Shown here: piece after piece, positions 9,101 through 17,531 of the stretch | How the letters are laid out: each line of letters opens with the position of its first letter | Numbering within the stretch: the stretch's first letter is position 1 | Source of the DNA: Terriglobales bacterium | GTDB taxonomy: Bacteria; Acidobacteriota; Terriglobia; Terriglobales; Acidobacteriaceae | Length of the DNA: 64,000 bases | Assembly: GCA_035487355.1 (NCBI GenBank) | Contig: DATHMF010000016.1 | Coordinates: 26,427 to 90,426, forward strand | Reading direction: 5' to 3' | Translations under genes and position numbers: made by a program | The notes under the pieces: generated by a model | Seen by the model: only the letters and a program-made list of their open reading frames with translations | Told to the model about the DNA's origin: nothing | The model's database searches: none

Positions 9101-11835
9101 ACGGGCGACGTTGTGTCAAGATGAAATGCGTTCGCCAGCGCGTGGACGCTTTGACCAGAATCGGTACCGGTAGAAGAGCTGTAGCTAACACTCTTGGTGG
9201 AACCTGCCACGGTAATGCTGATCGAGCCGCTGTCGGTACAAGGCTGTCCAGAAGGAGAACAACTCGCCTTTGACTGCAGTGTACCACTCAAGGTCAGTTC
9301 CACACGCCCGCTGGTTGCCGATTGCTTACCCGTGGCAAAGCTCCGTAGCGTGCCGTTGATAGTCAGCGAACCGCTGGCTGCAGAGGCAGATGAGCCTCCG
9401 CCAGGTTCGTCAACTTGAACCAATTGCCCGAAAGCGTCGTGATACTTGCGGATCTGCTGGTTCGCAGGATCAGTAGTCGTGCTGGAATTTCCATTGTAGC
9501 TGTAGGTATAACTTCCGCCGCTGGGTGGAGTGCGGGAAACTATTCTCCCGAGATTATCCATCTGAGTTGTGTTCCAGACCAGGGAATCGGAAGGCCCATA
9601 GGGATTGCTGGTCTTCACTGTCCGATTGACGTCGTCATAGGTTGTATCTACCGTGCTTACCAGGGTTGAGCCATTCAACGTCTGCTGCCAGAGCACGCGG
9701 CCTTTGTCGTCGGACGTAGACGTCTGGACCGCGCTATTGGCCGTACTGGAATTTGTTGTGCCTACCAGAGCAGAGGTGTCATCATAGCCCGTATTTGCAT
9801 AAACTCTTCCCTTGGGAGCAGTGGGCTCAGGGCTGTTCACCTGGGTAAGGCGATCCATTGGATCGTTGTAGACAAAGTACGTTGTCTGGCCGTTCTCGTC
9901 GGTTGTAGATAACGTGTTACCCGTTGCCACGTCATAAGTTCCGCTGACAGAGAGTTGCAGCCCAGAGGGCCCGCGCACCGTGGTTTCGGGATAGCTGTAC
10001 TGAGTGTTGGCTGTATATGTCCACTGCTCTTGCGTGCAGCAATCTGCATCCGCCTGGATCAGATTACCAAGCGTATCGTAGTAAAAGTTTTTTGTGATTG
10101 CACCCGACCCACCGGCAGCATTGGTATAACGGGTCGAGCTGGTCCGGTTCCCGCGCGTGGTAAACGAGTCGGAGAAGTTCACGTCATCGTGGTTGGTGGC
10201 CCCGGAAACCAGACTCAATGTAGTCCCGTCATAGCCGAAGTCCGTGCGGGTGATGAGATTATTGCTTGCGTCGTAGACTAAGACTTGTGACACTCGATCC
10301 ACGATGTGATTTGAGAGCGTTGCATAACTGTTCTTGGTATAGCGCTTCAGCTTCAAACCCCAGCCGAGATCGTTTTGCTGCGTGATATTCCCGTTGATGT
10401 CATAGGTGTATTGCACCTGGGACTTCTGTCCTGAGTCTCCCAATGTGGTTGTTACGCTGCTGATCTGTGCATTATTGTTGTTCGCATCTTCTACCCACGC
10501 ATAGTCCGTTTGGCGAAGCAATGTATTCCCCGACTGAACCACCACAGAAAGTGGAGCGCCAACAAGCAAGATCTTGCTTGGATCACCGGTGTCTGTCTGC
10601 ACCGTTGTAGTGGTGGTTGTGCCAGAAGGGTCGGTGACGGAGGATGAGGTAATGTTTCCGTTTGCGTCTTTCGTGACCGAAAAATTCGAAGTTGTAGTAT
10701 TCACGCCGTCAAAGATTGTTTCCTGTGTATAAGAGGGAGCATCTTCCAGCGGAGTCGCTGCTGAAGGAAAGTTGTACGCGACATAACCTCGGACTACCCT
10801 AGAAGTGCTGGGAATGGTGATCGGTGAGGTCGCCGCCAGTTTGGTGATCTTGTTGACGATCCCCCAGTCGCCGTAGCTGAAGGCATAAGCTGTGCCGTTG
10901 GCGTAGGTGCAACTGGTTAATACATTGATGCTCCATCCGTTGACAGGCGCTCGTATACCGTAAGGTGCTTGAGGGAATTTAGCTGGGTCGAAGTTGTAGT
11001 TTAAGGGAATGCTGCCCCAGGTGAACATGGCATAGACTTTACTTCCTTGCGCGACATTAACGATCTTTCCATTTGGGTCGTAGTTAAAAGTGATGGTCCG
11101 ACCCAAAGTATCGTGGATCTGCGAAACATGACTGTTGCTATCGTAAGTTATAGTGATGAAGTTGCCATTCGTGTCCGTGATTTGATCGGGATAATATAGA
11201 GCCATGGATGGATCAGGCTGCGTGTAGTGCACTTTCCTGCCATTTTTGTAGACCAGTGTGTGATAGGTGTGGGTGGCATCGACGTCGTCGTAGTGTATGT
11301 AGGTCGAATCTTGAGAATCGTAACCATGTCCATTGCCGACGAGACGATGCTTGCTGCCATCCGCTTCCGTGAGCACATAGCTTCCAAAAAACGAGTCATC
11401 ATAAAGGCCCTCTATATATCCGAAGTCGAGCCGAAAACCGTACCCAGCAGCATCGCGGTCGGTATTGAATGAAGCTCCCCACATTCCATTCCTAGCTGGG
11501 TAAACCGTCCACAGCCGGCTGTTGTAATAGAGAGTCAAGTTCAAGTCGAGCCCATTGCGACCGGGAAGATGCACGATCGGAATCGCATAGTTATAGCTCT
11601 GGCTGCCAGGGTTGCCGGGTATGGAGGAACCAGACGGCTGAAGAGCCTGGGTTCCAGGAGTAATCCCCCGCTGATTCTGGAACGATGACCTGGCGGCCTC
11701 AATGGAGTTGTAGTCTGTGTCAGTCGGATCTGGACAGTAGCTGCTGTCTTTGCACGGTTTGACGGCGAACGCTGGCAAAAGAGCACAGAGGACCACAACC
11801 AACAACACAAAAAGGCGGACGAAGTAATTTTTCAC
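6115..11835 (-). CDS. secreted YD-repeat / RHS repeat-associated core protein
   Basis: A 1906-residue exported protein starting at GTG 11835 behind GGGAGAGA. Residues 1-24 are a signal peptide (LFVLLVVVLCALLPAFA). A first YD-type region runs from about 60 to 800, with motifs such as YDSNSHVSQIHDTLGRTITF and YDTLGNLIQADADCC. An inserted segment with two similar units lies at about 810-1075. More YD repeats follow at 1080-1530 (YDNLGRVTSITTPEGG, YDAGGRLSSVQSNG). The RHS core at about 1530-1636 includes HPDHLSNRLETDASG, GLDYAAARYYSSGLGRF and the terminal NDPITYLDPSG. The last 270 residues are a Gly/Pro-rich linker plus a unique tail. RHS cores usually encapsulate a variable C-terminal cargo that is often toxic; a toxin role here is only possible. 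The gene ends on its own terminator. Confidence 0.93.
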   Translation of the reverse strand: MKNYFVRLFVLLVVVLCALLPAFAVKPCKDSSYCPDPTDTDYNSIEAARSSFQNQRGITPGTQALQPSGSSIPGNPGSQSYNYAIPIVHLPGRNGLDLNLTLYYNSRLWTVYPARNGMWGASFNTDRDAAGYGFRLDFGYIEGLYDDSFFGSYVLTEADGSKHRLVGNGHGYDSQDSTYIHYDDVDATHTYHTLVYKNGRKVHYTQPDPSMALYYPDQITDTNGNFITITYDSNSHVSQIHDTLGRTITFNYDPNGKIVNVAQGSKVYAMFTWGSIPLNYNFDPAKFPQAPYGIRAPVNGWSINVLTSCTYANGTAYAFSYGDWGIVNKITKLAATSPITIPSTSRVVRGYVAYNFPSAATPLEDAPSYTQETIFDGVNTTTSNFSVTKDANGNITSSSVTDPSGTTTTTTVQTDTGDPSKILLVGAPLSVVVQSGNTLLRQTDYAWVEDANNNNAQISSVTTTLGDSGQKSQVQYTYDINGNITQQNDLGWGLKLKRYTKNSYATLSNHIVDRVSQVLVYDASNNLITRTDFGYDGTTLSLVSGATNHDDVNFSDSFTTRGNRTSSTRYTNAAGGSGAITKNFYYDTLGNLIQADADCCTQEQWTYTANTQYSYPETTVRGPSGLQLSVSGTYDVATGNTLSTTDENGQTTYFVYNDPMDRLTQVNSPEPTAPKGRVYANTGYDDTSALVGTTNSSTANSAVQTSTSDDKGRVLWQQTLNGSTLVSTVDTTYDDVNRTVKTSNPYGPSDSLVWNTTQMDNLGRIVSRTPPSGGSYTYSYNGNSSTTTDPANQQIRKYHDAFGQLVQVDEPGGGSSASAASGSLTINGTLRSFATGKQSATSGRVELTLSGTLQSKASCSPSGQPCTDSGSISITVAGSTKSVSYSSSTGTDSGQSVHALANAFHLDTTSPVDAIFYGADESGNIVVDLIARAKGAATNYPLSTSIVSNDPTDFPSPSFQVSSGSHLIGGQDASNGGTIYDSGIVYVAMRGFTASASYGQNGNNTAALIASALVGTGPTGLNQPGSPVTASASGSTITMTYKTPGASGNIFVNLPSSSYQPDNPSFTTPGVMLSGGSDLTPDSLNAPISTLYAYDALGNLTQVTQGVQTRTTMYDNLGRVTSITTPEGGTTQLFYITSSGAVCSSDPDSPCRRVDSRGYTTTYAYDGLDRVKAVNYPDSSTTARVFSYDVGGAAANALGRLTSAGDAGTSPGHYETYSYDVVGRLSQVSATGANDLQSMVSYQYNPAGQVTQITYPSTRVVTNNYDAGGRLSSVQSNGSTYFTSNSYSAAGQLLSFTYGNTVQGSLAYNDHQQLNSIQYSQPGAAAGNLLNLSYSYTGPNSQNNGEVQGITDARGPAYSTNYIYDSLSRLVAAQTNDLTAPNTWALNWPYDRYGNRLSENVVGGTLALGTPQLSIDPATNRINTPGFMYDASGNMISDGTPGRSRTYDAENRLLSQTDGGATSASYGYDVADLRIRKDLWSASGGTLTKTSSTTYVYAGDQVIAEYLNGSLSKEYIYAGSQRLATLDAPGNAIYHHPDHLSNRLETDASGNVVHTFGHLPFGETWYETGALDKWKFTTYERDSESGLDYAAARYYSSGLGRFMSLDPLAGNSSNPQSLNRYSYVTNDPITYLDPSGAGECDGITMCHEIDGGGGDGGGGGDIGGGDGPPSDMPPPDAPGSPSPAPPDEPIILPTTPLTELVINDSGDLGIVTIPTTVQTVNGTTGEVTTENYGFGPDSPAVPPAHETSFLDCVRAGTNYFSLQNGLKSLTGGRLGNGVISKALLGNSVQNGVDIGEAIAKGDAGEVGKEVGAETLVHLGPPVAHSLAPYVPNITKTVAVGWSYRYFTGGWEAKQILSTTIRYPLKSMATKATGLIAKPLEEIELRVKLPVDITIFSFSSIVCGIGR

Positions 11836-12213
11836 AGCTATTCTCTCCCTTAATTAGGACAACTCTGGATTTTTACGGGCTGTGCCCGCAACGACTTGTG
11901 TAACGGGGAGGAATCCTGGCCCGCCAGCCTGTTGACCCTTTTTAACAAACAGGAAAGCAGCAAGATTCCCCCTCTATTAATCAAGTGCTGGTTTTGAAGA
12001 AAGTATTGGGAATTTTTTTGGACTCTGCGGAAAAGAGTTGCGGTTGGAGAGAAGCCCTTCCGTTTCAATTGTTTGAACTGCCGGGGAAAGGCAAAGGCCT
12101 AACCGCAGAGGGCGCTGAGGAACGCAGAGGCTTCAAACAATTCTTCAAGGAATGCCTTGCAATGGCAAATGAGGTTTCTCAAAATCAGGGGTTTCTCGAA
12201 TCAGCGGCTTAAA
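11836..12213. other. intergenic region upstream of the RHS gene
   Basis: 378 bp between the anti-sigma-like gene and the RHS gene, both read leftward. It should carry the RHS promoter. It contains one GCAGAGG-type dispersed repeat at 12101-12130. The short ORFs drawn here mainly translate that repeat and are not believable genes. I could not single out a promoter. Confidence 0.5.
12101..12130. repeat. CGCAGAGG-type dispersed repeat
   Basis: Its words AACCGCAGAGGGCG and CTGAGGAACGCAGAGG recur almost unchanged at 31449-31477. They recur in reverse orientation and weaker form at 54162-54194. All copies lie between genes. Confidence 0.65.
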
Positions 12214-13140
12214 TCAGCGTCTTACCACCTGAAAGCGATAGTCTTCTGTTTCTTCAAACTTACCATTGGCTGCCAGGCCGTCGAGTTTGACCAGGTAGTC
12301 GCTGCTCTTAAGAATGGATGACGGCATTTTCACGGTGACAGCCTTGGTTCCATTGGCTCCATGCTGCCCTGTCTGACTCTTCAGACCATTCTTCTGCCAA
12401 ATCTGCCGCCCATCGGCGGTTTCAATGGATACGCGATAGCTGGGATAGTCGTCATGCTCCATATAAAGCTTAAGTTGCACCAGCGGAGCTACGGGAGCAA
12501 TTACAAGTTTGCTGGCATCCGTGGGACTGCGGTTTATTCCCGGAACCAGGGCGAGCGAAAGAATCGTAGTGCCGGGAATCTCTTGCTGCACTTCACCCGA
12601 ACCAATTTCGTGCAGGCGGGAGTCCAGACTGGCAATTTGCTGGCGGAGGTCTTGTACGCGGTTCTGGAATTCCGTTTGTTGAGCGCGCATGGAATCAATC
12701 TCATGATTCAGCCGCCGATTCACAACTATGGTCCAGGAGAGCGTCGTGATCGCGATCAGAGCGGCTGCGGCCCATACCAGGCGGCTTCGTCTTCGTCTTG
12801 GCCCTAGCCAACTCTGAAAAGACAAGATGCCAGGGACTGATTCCCTTTCGCTTGTAATCTTCTCTGGCTCCAGAGTAGAAAGATGTTCCGCCAGCGCCCG
12901 GGAAAATTCTACGTTCGCTCGCCTGGCCGGCGAGACCAGATATCCTTTTTCGAACTGCTGCCGTTCCGCCTCTGAAAGCTCACCTCGGACAAACGAATCT
13001 ATCAAGTCATTTTCCAGGGCCGATGTCTCTTCAAACAGTTCATCGTCAATGAAACACTGCTCTTCGAATTCGGCGGCTTCTGACTCCGGCAGCTCTCCCA
13101 GCAGATATTCCAGCGCCCTCTCTCGCTGACTATTACTCAC
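12214..13140 (-). CDS. single-pass membrane anti-sigma-like protein
   Basis: I start it at GTG 13140, which overlaps the sigma-factor stop by four bases (GTGA) and follows GGGGGAGC, giving 308 residues. A longer frame from 13224 would lie inside the sigma gene. Residues 1-85 are an acidic helical cytoplasmic domain (EYLLGELPESEAAEFEEQ, then LIDSFVRGELSEAERQQF). It resembles the N-terminal domain of anti-sigma factors but lacks the zinc-binding HxxxCxxC motif. One transmembrane helix follows at about 122-141 (LVWAAAALIAITTLSWTIVV), then a periplasmic coiled coil (about 143-178). The C-terminal beta-rich domain (about 190-308) resembles a ligand- or partner-binding sandwich. Translational coupling to the sigma factor supports an inhibitor role; direct binding is inferred. 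Confidence 0.75.
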   Translation of the reverse strand: MSNSQRERALEYLLGELPESEAAEFEEQCFIDDELFEETSALENDLIDSFVRGELSEAERQQFEKGYLVSPARRANVEFSRALAEHLSTLEPEKITSERESVPGILSFQSWLGPRRRRSRLVWAAAALIAITTLSWTIVVNRRLNHEIDSMRAQQTEFQNRVQDLRQQIASLDSRLHEIGSGEVQQEIPGTTILSLALVPGINRSPTDASKLVIAPVAPLVQLKLYMEHDDYPSYRVSIETADGRQIWQKNGLKSQTGQHGANGTKAVTVKMPSSILKSSDYLVKLDGLAANGKFEETEDYRFQVVRR

Positions 13141-13775
13141 CCAAGCTCCCCCTTCTCCCGCAGTGAAGCGCCCGGTGTAAACCTGCCAAGTCTCCTCACA
13201 TTGAGGCACCTGTTGACACAGCACCTGAGCTTGTCCCGGACTTTATTGGCCTCACACCGTAACGCTTCTATAGTTATTCCTCGCTTTCTGGCCAAATCTT
13301 TCCTTCGTTTGATCCTTACTTGTTTTTCCCCTTGATAGTATTCAATGATCAGCTCATGGTACCCCAAGGGGAGGCTCCTCAAGCATTTTGTCAGACACTC
13401 AAGGGTTTGTGCGTTGCCCAACTCCGTAATGATGCTTTCTTCGGGGTCGGGGTCGCCCGCACATAATTCCTCACTACTGTTGTAGTGGTCTTGAATGGAA
13501 ATGTATTTGCTTTTTTTTCTGCGCGCTTCCAGGCAGATATTGCGCGCTACCCCATAGGCAAACAAGCTGATGTTGTGTATCTCTTCTGTTTCCAGTCTCT
13601 TAACCAGCCGGTCTATAGTCTCATCGGCAAGCTCTTCAATGTGGATCAGCTTCTGGTACTCGAAGAGCTTGACCAGCTTGCGGCGAAGGACTTCATATTT
13701 TTCCGCTGCACGAGTCCGGTCGGGATCCAGCGCAGCAAGAAACTTGGCAAATTCCTCTCGCGTCAGCTTATTCAC
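13137..13775 (-). CDS. ECF-like sigma-70 family RNA polymerase sigma factor
   Basis: A 213-residue sigma factor if started at GTG 13775 (VNKLTREEFAKFLAALDPD). A TTG at 13814 would add 13 residues, but neither start has a clear Shine-Dalgarno. Region 2 is recognisable as EELADETIDRLVKRL ... NISLFAYGVARNICLEARR at about 45-90. Region 4 follows from LRSLPLGYHELIIEYYQG, with the helix-turn-helix LARKRGITIEALRCEANKVR at about 160-185. It lacks the region 1 and 3 domains of housekeeping sigma factors. It lies 105 bp downstream of the CHAT protease gene and overlaps the anti-sigma-like gene, so the three are probably co-transcribed. The regulon is unknown. Confidence 0.85.
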   Translation of the reverse strand: MNKLTREEFAKFLAALDPDRTRAAEKYEVLRRKLVKLFEYQKLIHIEELADETIDRLVKRLETEEIHNISLFAYGVARNICLEARRKKSKYISIQDHYNSSEELCAGDPDPEESIITELGNAQTLECLTKCLRSLPLGYHELIIEYYQGEKQVRIKRRKDLARKRGITIEALRCEANKVRDKLRCCVNRCLNVRRLGRFTPGASLREKGELG

Positions 13776-13880
13776 CCTTGCACCCGGCCCAGTATTTTTC
13801 CCGATTACCTGCAACGTAATTTCGTTCCCGCTGCTGTTTCTTCAGCCAAAGTTCGTGTATGAATGCGCTCTTCCTTCAAA

Positions 13881-16800
13881 CTATCGTTGCCCTTGCAGCA
13901 CAAACCCAGCCCAATAGTAAGGCGAGCTCCAGCGCTTCTGCTTCCACATTTCGACTTGCGCTTTCTGCAACGCCGCTGCCGGTTGCAGATTGTCTTTGAA
14001 GATTCCCTTGTAGAACCTCCCCATCAGCTCTGCCGTGGCGGCGTCATCGACCTTCCACAGACTGGCCATGACCCGGCTGGCCCCGGCGTACATGAAACCC
14101 CGGGTGATCCCCAAAAGCCCTTCACCTCTAACCTCTTTTCCCAAACCGGTTTCACACGCGCTCAGCACAACCATGTCCGCCGGCAGGTTCAGATTATAAA
14201 TATCGGTCAATTGCAAGAATCCATTTTGCTGTTTACCATGTTCATCCACCAGCGATAGTACCAACCCGGAGAGCTCCGGATGCTCGCTATTCAGCAATCC
14301 ATGGGTGGCGAAGTGGATAATGCGATATTGCGCCAGCTCCGGACTTGTCGCCATAGTCCGGCTGGCCTGAAAGTCAACGGCCTTCATACTTTTGCCCACG
14401 GGCGCTTCTTTCAGGATCGACTCTGCCTCCTGCCGCGTATAAAACAACCGGGGAAAATTTCCATCCGCCATGCCTATCTCCGTCGCTGAACGCAGAAGAA
14501 GAGTTTGCGACATTGATTCGTCTACCTCCGCCTCTCCTCCGATCACGTCCCTGGGCGCTTTGGTTCCGCTGATGCCGTTGACGCGCTCATCACCGGGCTT
14601 GAAAACCGGGTCAGCCAGCACCGCCACAGCCTGCGTGGGTCTTGCCCGCTGGGCACTTTCACGTTGCAACACCTGCAGAACCGAAGCGGAAGGGAGATTT
14701 ACAATCTCGTGATCAGCAATCAAGGGTACAGGTGCTGATTTTGTTCCCGGAGACGGAAGAGCGGTAAACGGTATGTACTGCAGGATTCCATCGCTCACAA
14801 TCAACAAGCGCTTCCCTTCAAGGAGCGGGGCAACGGGACCCAAAATCATGCTGCTCAGAGCGGCTGAAGCTTCAGGATATTGTGACTCTGCCTGACCTGA
14901 GCGTTGCATCCGCTGGATATCTGTCTCGCCCTTTTTAATATGGCTTCGCGCTACGAGGATGTCATAAACTCTGCGGGCAGTGGCTTCAATCGCAGCCCGC
15001 TTCGGCAGCTCATAGGCAGAGAGCGAGTTCGCACTGACCGCGAAAACGTAGCTTCGGCGCTCCCCCAAAGAATATTCGAGCAGCAATGTATTATCGTCGA
15101 GCAATTGCTGCTGCACTTCTTTTGCGCTTATCGGCTGTGGCTGGGTAAGAGCAGCATAGCTGGGGCTGTTGAGCCTGATTTGTCCTTCTATGTCTTTGAA
15201 TTGCGTAAAAAGGTCTTGGAGCTCGTTGTCCATTGCCGCCAACTGCTCTTGCTTATATCGAGTGTTGAGCAACTGTACGCGACGGTTCGATTTCGCGGTA
15301 ATCAATTCTTGTAAAGAGTGCTCCCGTTCCAGCAATGCAGGGTCGCCACCTTTACGAATGTCCGCGTGGGCTGCGGCTAGCATCTCCAACAGAGTCCGGG
15401 CCCGGGAGCGTTCTGCGACCTGAAAGGCTGCGTCAGGCTTTTTTTGCTCTATCAGCAGATTGATGTAGTCCCTGTAATAACTGGCATACTTAGCGCGGAA
15501 GTCGGAACGGGATTCTTCCAGGCCGCCTAGCCGGGCCGTGTGATTCTCAAACGCAGTCAGTCCCTGTTCGAACAGTTGCACGGCTGAATCCAAGTCCCCT
15601 TTGCGATGCATGATCCCGGCCAAACCTACCAAAGTCTCGGCCTGCTCTGCGCTTCCCGGAGCCTGCTTTTCTTCTATGGCCAAAGCTTCCCGGCAGTGTT
15701 GCTCAGCCTTGGCCAACTCTCCGCGCCCGCTTTCGACGTTCCCCAGATCGTTGAGGGCTAAAACGATATAAGGGCTTTCGGGAGCGAGCTTCCTGTTCAG
15801 CGCCAGCGCCCGTTCAAGGAAATTCTCAGCCTCTACCCCGTCTCTTCGACGGGCTCGCACCAGACCAAGGTTGCGCAGAAGCTCCACTTCATCAAGGTTG
15901 CCGGGAGCCCGCTTCCGTACAATCGCCAAGGCGCGGCGGAAGTACACATCGGCCTGGCTCAGATTGCCCTGGCCCATTGCAATTACCCCCAGGTCACTAA
16001 GACTCGAGGCAACATCAAGACTGTTGGGTGCCAGCTTATTCCGAATAGCCAACCCCTGGCGCAAGTAGCGCTCGGCAGTCGCGAAATCTTCACGCCGGAG
16101 GGCAGCCTCGCCAATGCCAGAGAGGCTAGCAGCAGTCAAGAGGCTTCCAGGAACCAATTTCTCCCAGATCGCCAAGGCCTGCCGGTAGTATTGCTCACCC
16201 CTAGCCACGTCACCTCGCTCAATAGCTAAATCTCCAAGGTTGCTGTACACCGTTGCCTTGGTGTGGGTCTCAGTCCAGTTTCTTTCGGAGCTCAGTTTTT
16301 CCAGGATGGCCAGGTCTTTTTGCAGATCGGTTTCCGCCTCGGCCAGATTGCCGGTGAGATTGGCCACTATGGCGAGATTCAAAAAGCTGCTTCCTGCCAT
16401 CGAGCCCCCGGGTACCAGTTTTTCCCTGATCGCCAAGGCCTGCAGAAGATAGTTCTTTGCGTTTTCAAAATCGCTGAACTCAATACGAAGCAAGCCCAAA
16501 GCATTGAGGCACCAAGCATCATCAATGCTGCCCGGGGCTACTTTCTCCGTAATCATCAGAGCTTGGCGCTCGTATCTTTCAGCCTCAACAAAATCACTAC
16601 GCTTGTAGGCTATACGACCGAGATCGAGGAGAATCCGCCCGACACAAAGGCTATTCGGAGCCGCCTTCTGTGCGATCGTCAGGGCCCGGTGGTAGTCATC
16701 TTCCGCCTGCCCCAGATCATCAAGTTGCCGAAGCCTGACGCCGATTCTGGTAAGAAGGCGGGCAACAGCCAGGCTCTCCGGATCGAGTTTTTGGTTTTCT

Positions 16801-17531
16801 GCAATGGCCTCGAGGTAGAGCCGCTGCACCTCACCCTCCGTGGTGTTTCTTGACTCCGATGTCCAGGCCCAAGCCTCGAGTATTTGCGCTGTTATCGCTG
16901 GTCCTGCGCCTTTGGCCTGTTCCATGATCGCCTGATAGGATTTTTCGGCGTCTTCCCATCGATGCGCGGCACATAAGGAATTGGCGGCGTTAAACAACAG
17001 CCAAACCTCAAGCCACAGGGGCGGGTTTTTCCTGGCTTCCACCGAAGCTCTATGCCAAAAATCAAGGGCTTCGGTCAGCTTGCCTGCTCGAGCCAACGTT
17101 CGTCCCTGCAGGTAGAGAGATAAAACATCCTGGGGCATCTCTGGCCGGACTTGAATCCCCCAGCCGCCCTCAACTACGTCCCCTAATTTCCAGACTCGCG
17201 GCTCTGCGCCGCGGCGGCCTTGCAGACTGACCTCGCCTCTTGGCGACTGCTCGAATTCAACCCAGGATAGATCAAATGGCGATTCAAGCTTGCCGTGAGC
17301 ATCACCTCTTGACCAGCTTGTCAGGGCATCATCTTCCTGGATTCCCGCTTGTTCGGCTTGAGAATTTTTGGCGATGCTTTCGACCACCACACCCGGGTTG
17401 AAACCGCCGGAAACGTTGGTATCGGGTTTTTCAACCACGACCCCTGGTTTGAGTTCCTGTGCGGTGCACACGCTTGCGATGACACCCACCGCAAACGCCA
17501 TGACAAGCCAAATCTTTCGCCTGACAACCAT
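13881..17531 (-). CDS. secreted TPR-CHAT (caspase-like) protease
   Basis: A 1216-residue protein from ATG 17531, preceded by AGGAG. Residues 1-24 are a signal peptide (IWLVMAFAVGVIASVCTAQ), so it should act in the periplasm or outside. A small PDZ-like segment lies near 43-115 (GVVVESIAKNSQAEQAGIQE). About a dozen tetratricopeptide repeats span roughly 140-690, many ending in the recurrent A-E-RYYRQALAI pattern. A helical linker follows, then the CHAT domain (about 830-1214). Its caspase-type dyad is intact: His1077 in IIHFATHG and Cys1126 in VVLSACETGLG. CHAT proteases cleave protein partners after the TPR region senses a signal. It heads the transcription unit with the sigma factor and the anti-sigma-like protein; the latter's periplasmic domain is an attractive but unproven substrate. 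Confidence 0.93.
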   Translation of the reverse strand: MVVRRKIWLVMAFAVGVIASVCTAQELKPGVVVEKPDTNVSGGFNPGVVVESIAKNSQAEQAGIQEDDALTSWSRGDAHGKLESPFDLSWVEFEQSPRGEVSLQGRRGAEPRVWKLGDVVEGGWGIQVRPEMPQDVLSLYLQGRTLARAGKLTEALDFWHRASVEARKNPPLWLEVWLLFNAANSLCAAHRWEDAEKSYQAIMEQAKGAGPAITAQILEAWAWTSESRNTTEGEVQRLYLEAIAENQKLDPESLAVARLLTRIGVRLRQLDDLGQAEDDYHRALTIAQKAAPNSLCVGRILLDLGRIAYKRSDFVEAERYERQALMITEKVAPGSIDDAWCLNALGLLRIEFSDFENAKNYLLQALAIREKLVPGGSMAGSSFLNLAIVANLTGNLAEAETDLQKDLAILEKLSSERNWTETHTKATVYSNLGDLAIERGDVARGEQYYRQALAIWEKLVPGSLLTAASLSGIGEAALRREDFATAERYLRQGLAIRNKLAPNSLDVASSLSDLGVIAMGQGNLSQADVYFRRALAIVRKRAPGNLDEVELLRNLGLVRARRRDGVEAENFLERALALNRKLAPESPYIVLALNDLGNVESGRGELAKAEQHCREALAIEEKQAPGSAEQAETLVGLAGIMHRKGDLDSAVQLFEQGLTAFENHTARLGGLEESRSDFRAKYASYYRDYINLLIEQKKPDAAFQVAERSRARTLLEMLAAAHADIRKGGDPALLEREHSLQELITAKSNRRVQLLNTRYKQEQLAAMDNELQDLFTQFKDIEGQIRLNSPSYAALTQPQPISAKEVQQQLLDDNTLLLEYSLGERRSYVFAVSANSLSAYELPKRAAIEATARRVYDILVARSHIKKGETDIQRMQRSGQAESQYPEASAALSSMILGPVAPLLEGKRLLIVSDGILQYIPFTALPSPGTKSAPVPLIADHEIVNLPSASVLQVLQRESAQRARPTQAVAVLADPVFKPGDERVNGISGTKAPRDVIGGEAEVDESMSQTLLLRSATEIGMADGNFPRLFYTRQEAESILKEAPVGKSMKAVDFQASRTMATSPELAQYRIIHFATHGLLNSEHPELSGLVLSLVDEHGKQQNGFLQLTDIYNLNLPADMVVLSACETGLGKEVRGEGLLGITRGFMYAGASRVMASLWKVDDAATAELMGRFYKGIFKDNLQPAAALQKAQVEMWKQKRWSSPYYWAGFVLQGQR

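Noticed and set aside
11985..12212. 75-codon plus-strand ORF upstream of the RHS gene
   Set aside because: Its central part (LTAEGAEERRG) is a translation of the CGCAGAGG repeat; no homology or ribosome site.
12214..13224. Long version of the anti-sigma-like gene starting at 13224
   Set aside because: The first 28 codons lie inside the sigma gene; the GTG at 13140 has a good ribosome site and a typical 4-base overlap.
12214..17531. Full type III-E CRISPR/craspase system
   Set aside because: TPR-CHAT and a sigma factor are present, but there is no repeat array, no gRAMP effector, no Cas1 and the CHAT protein has a signal peptide, so only the protease-sigma logic is comparable.
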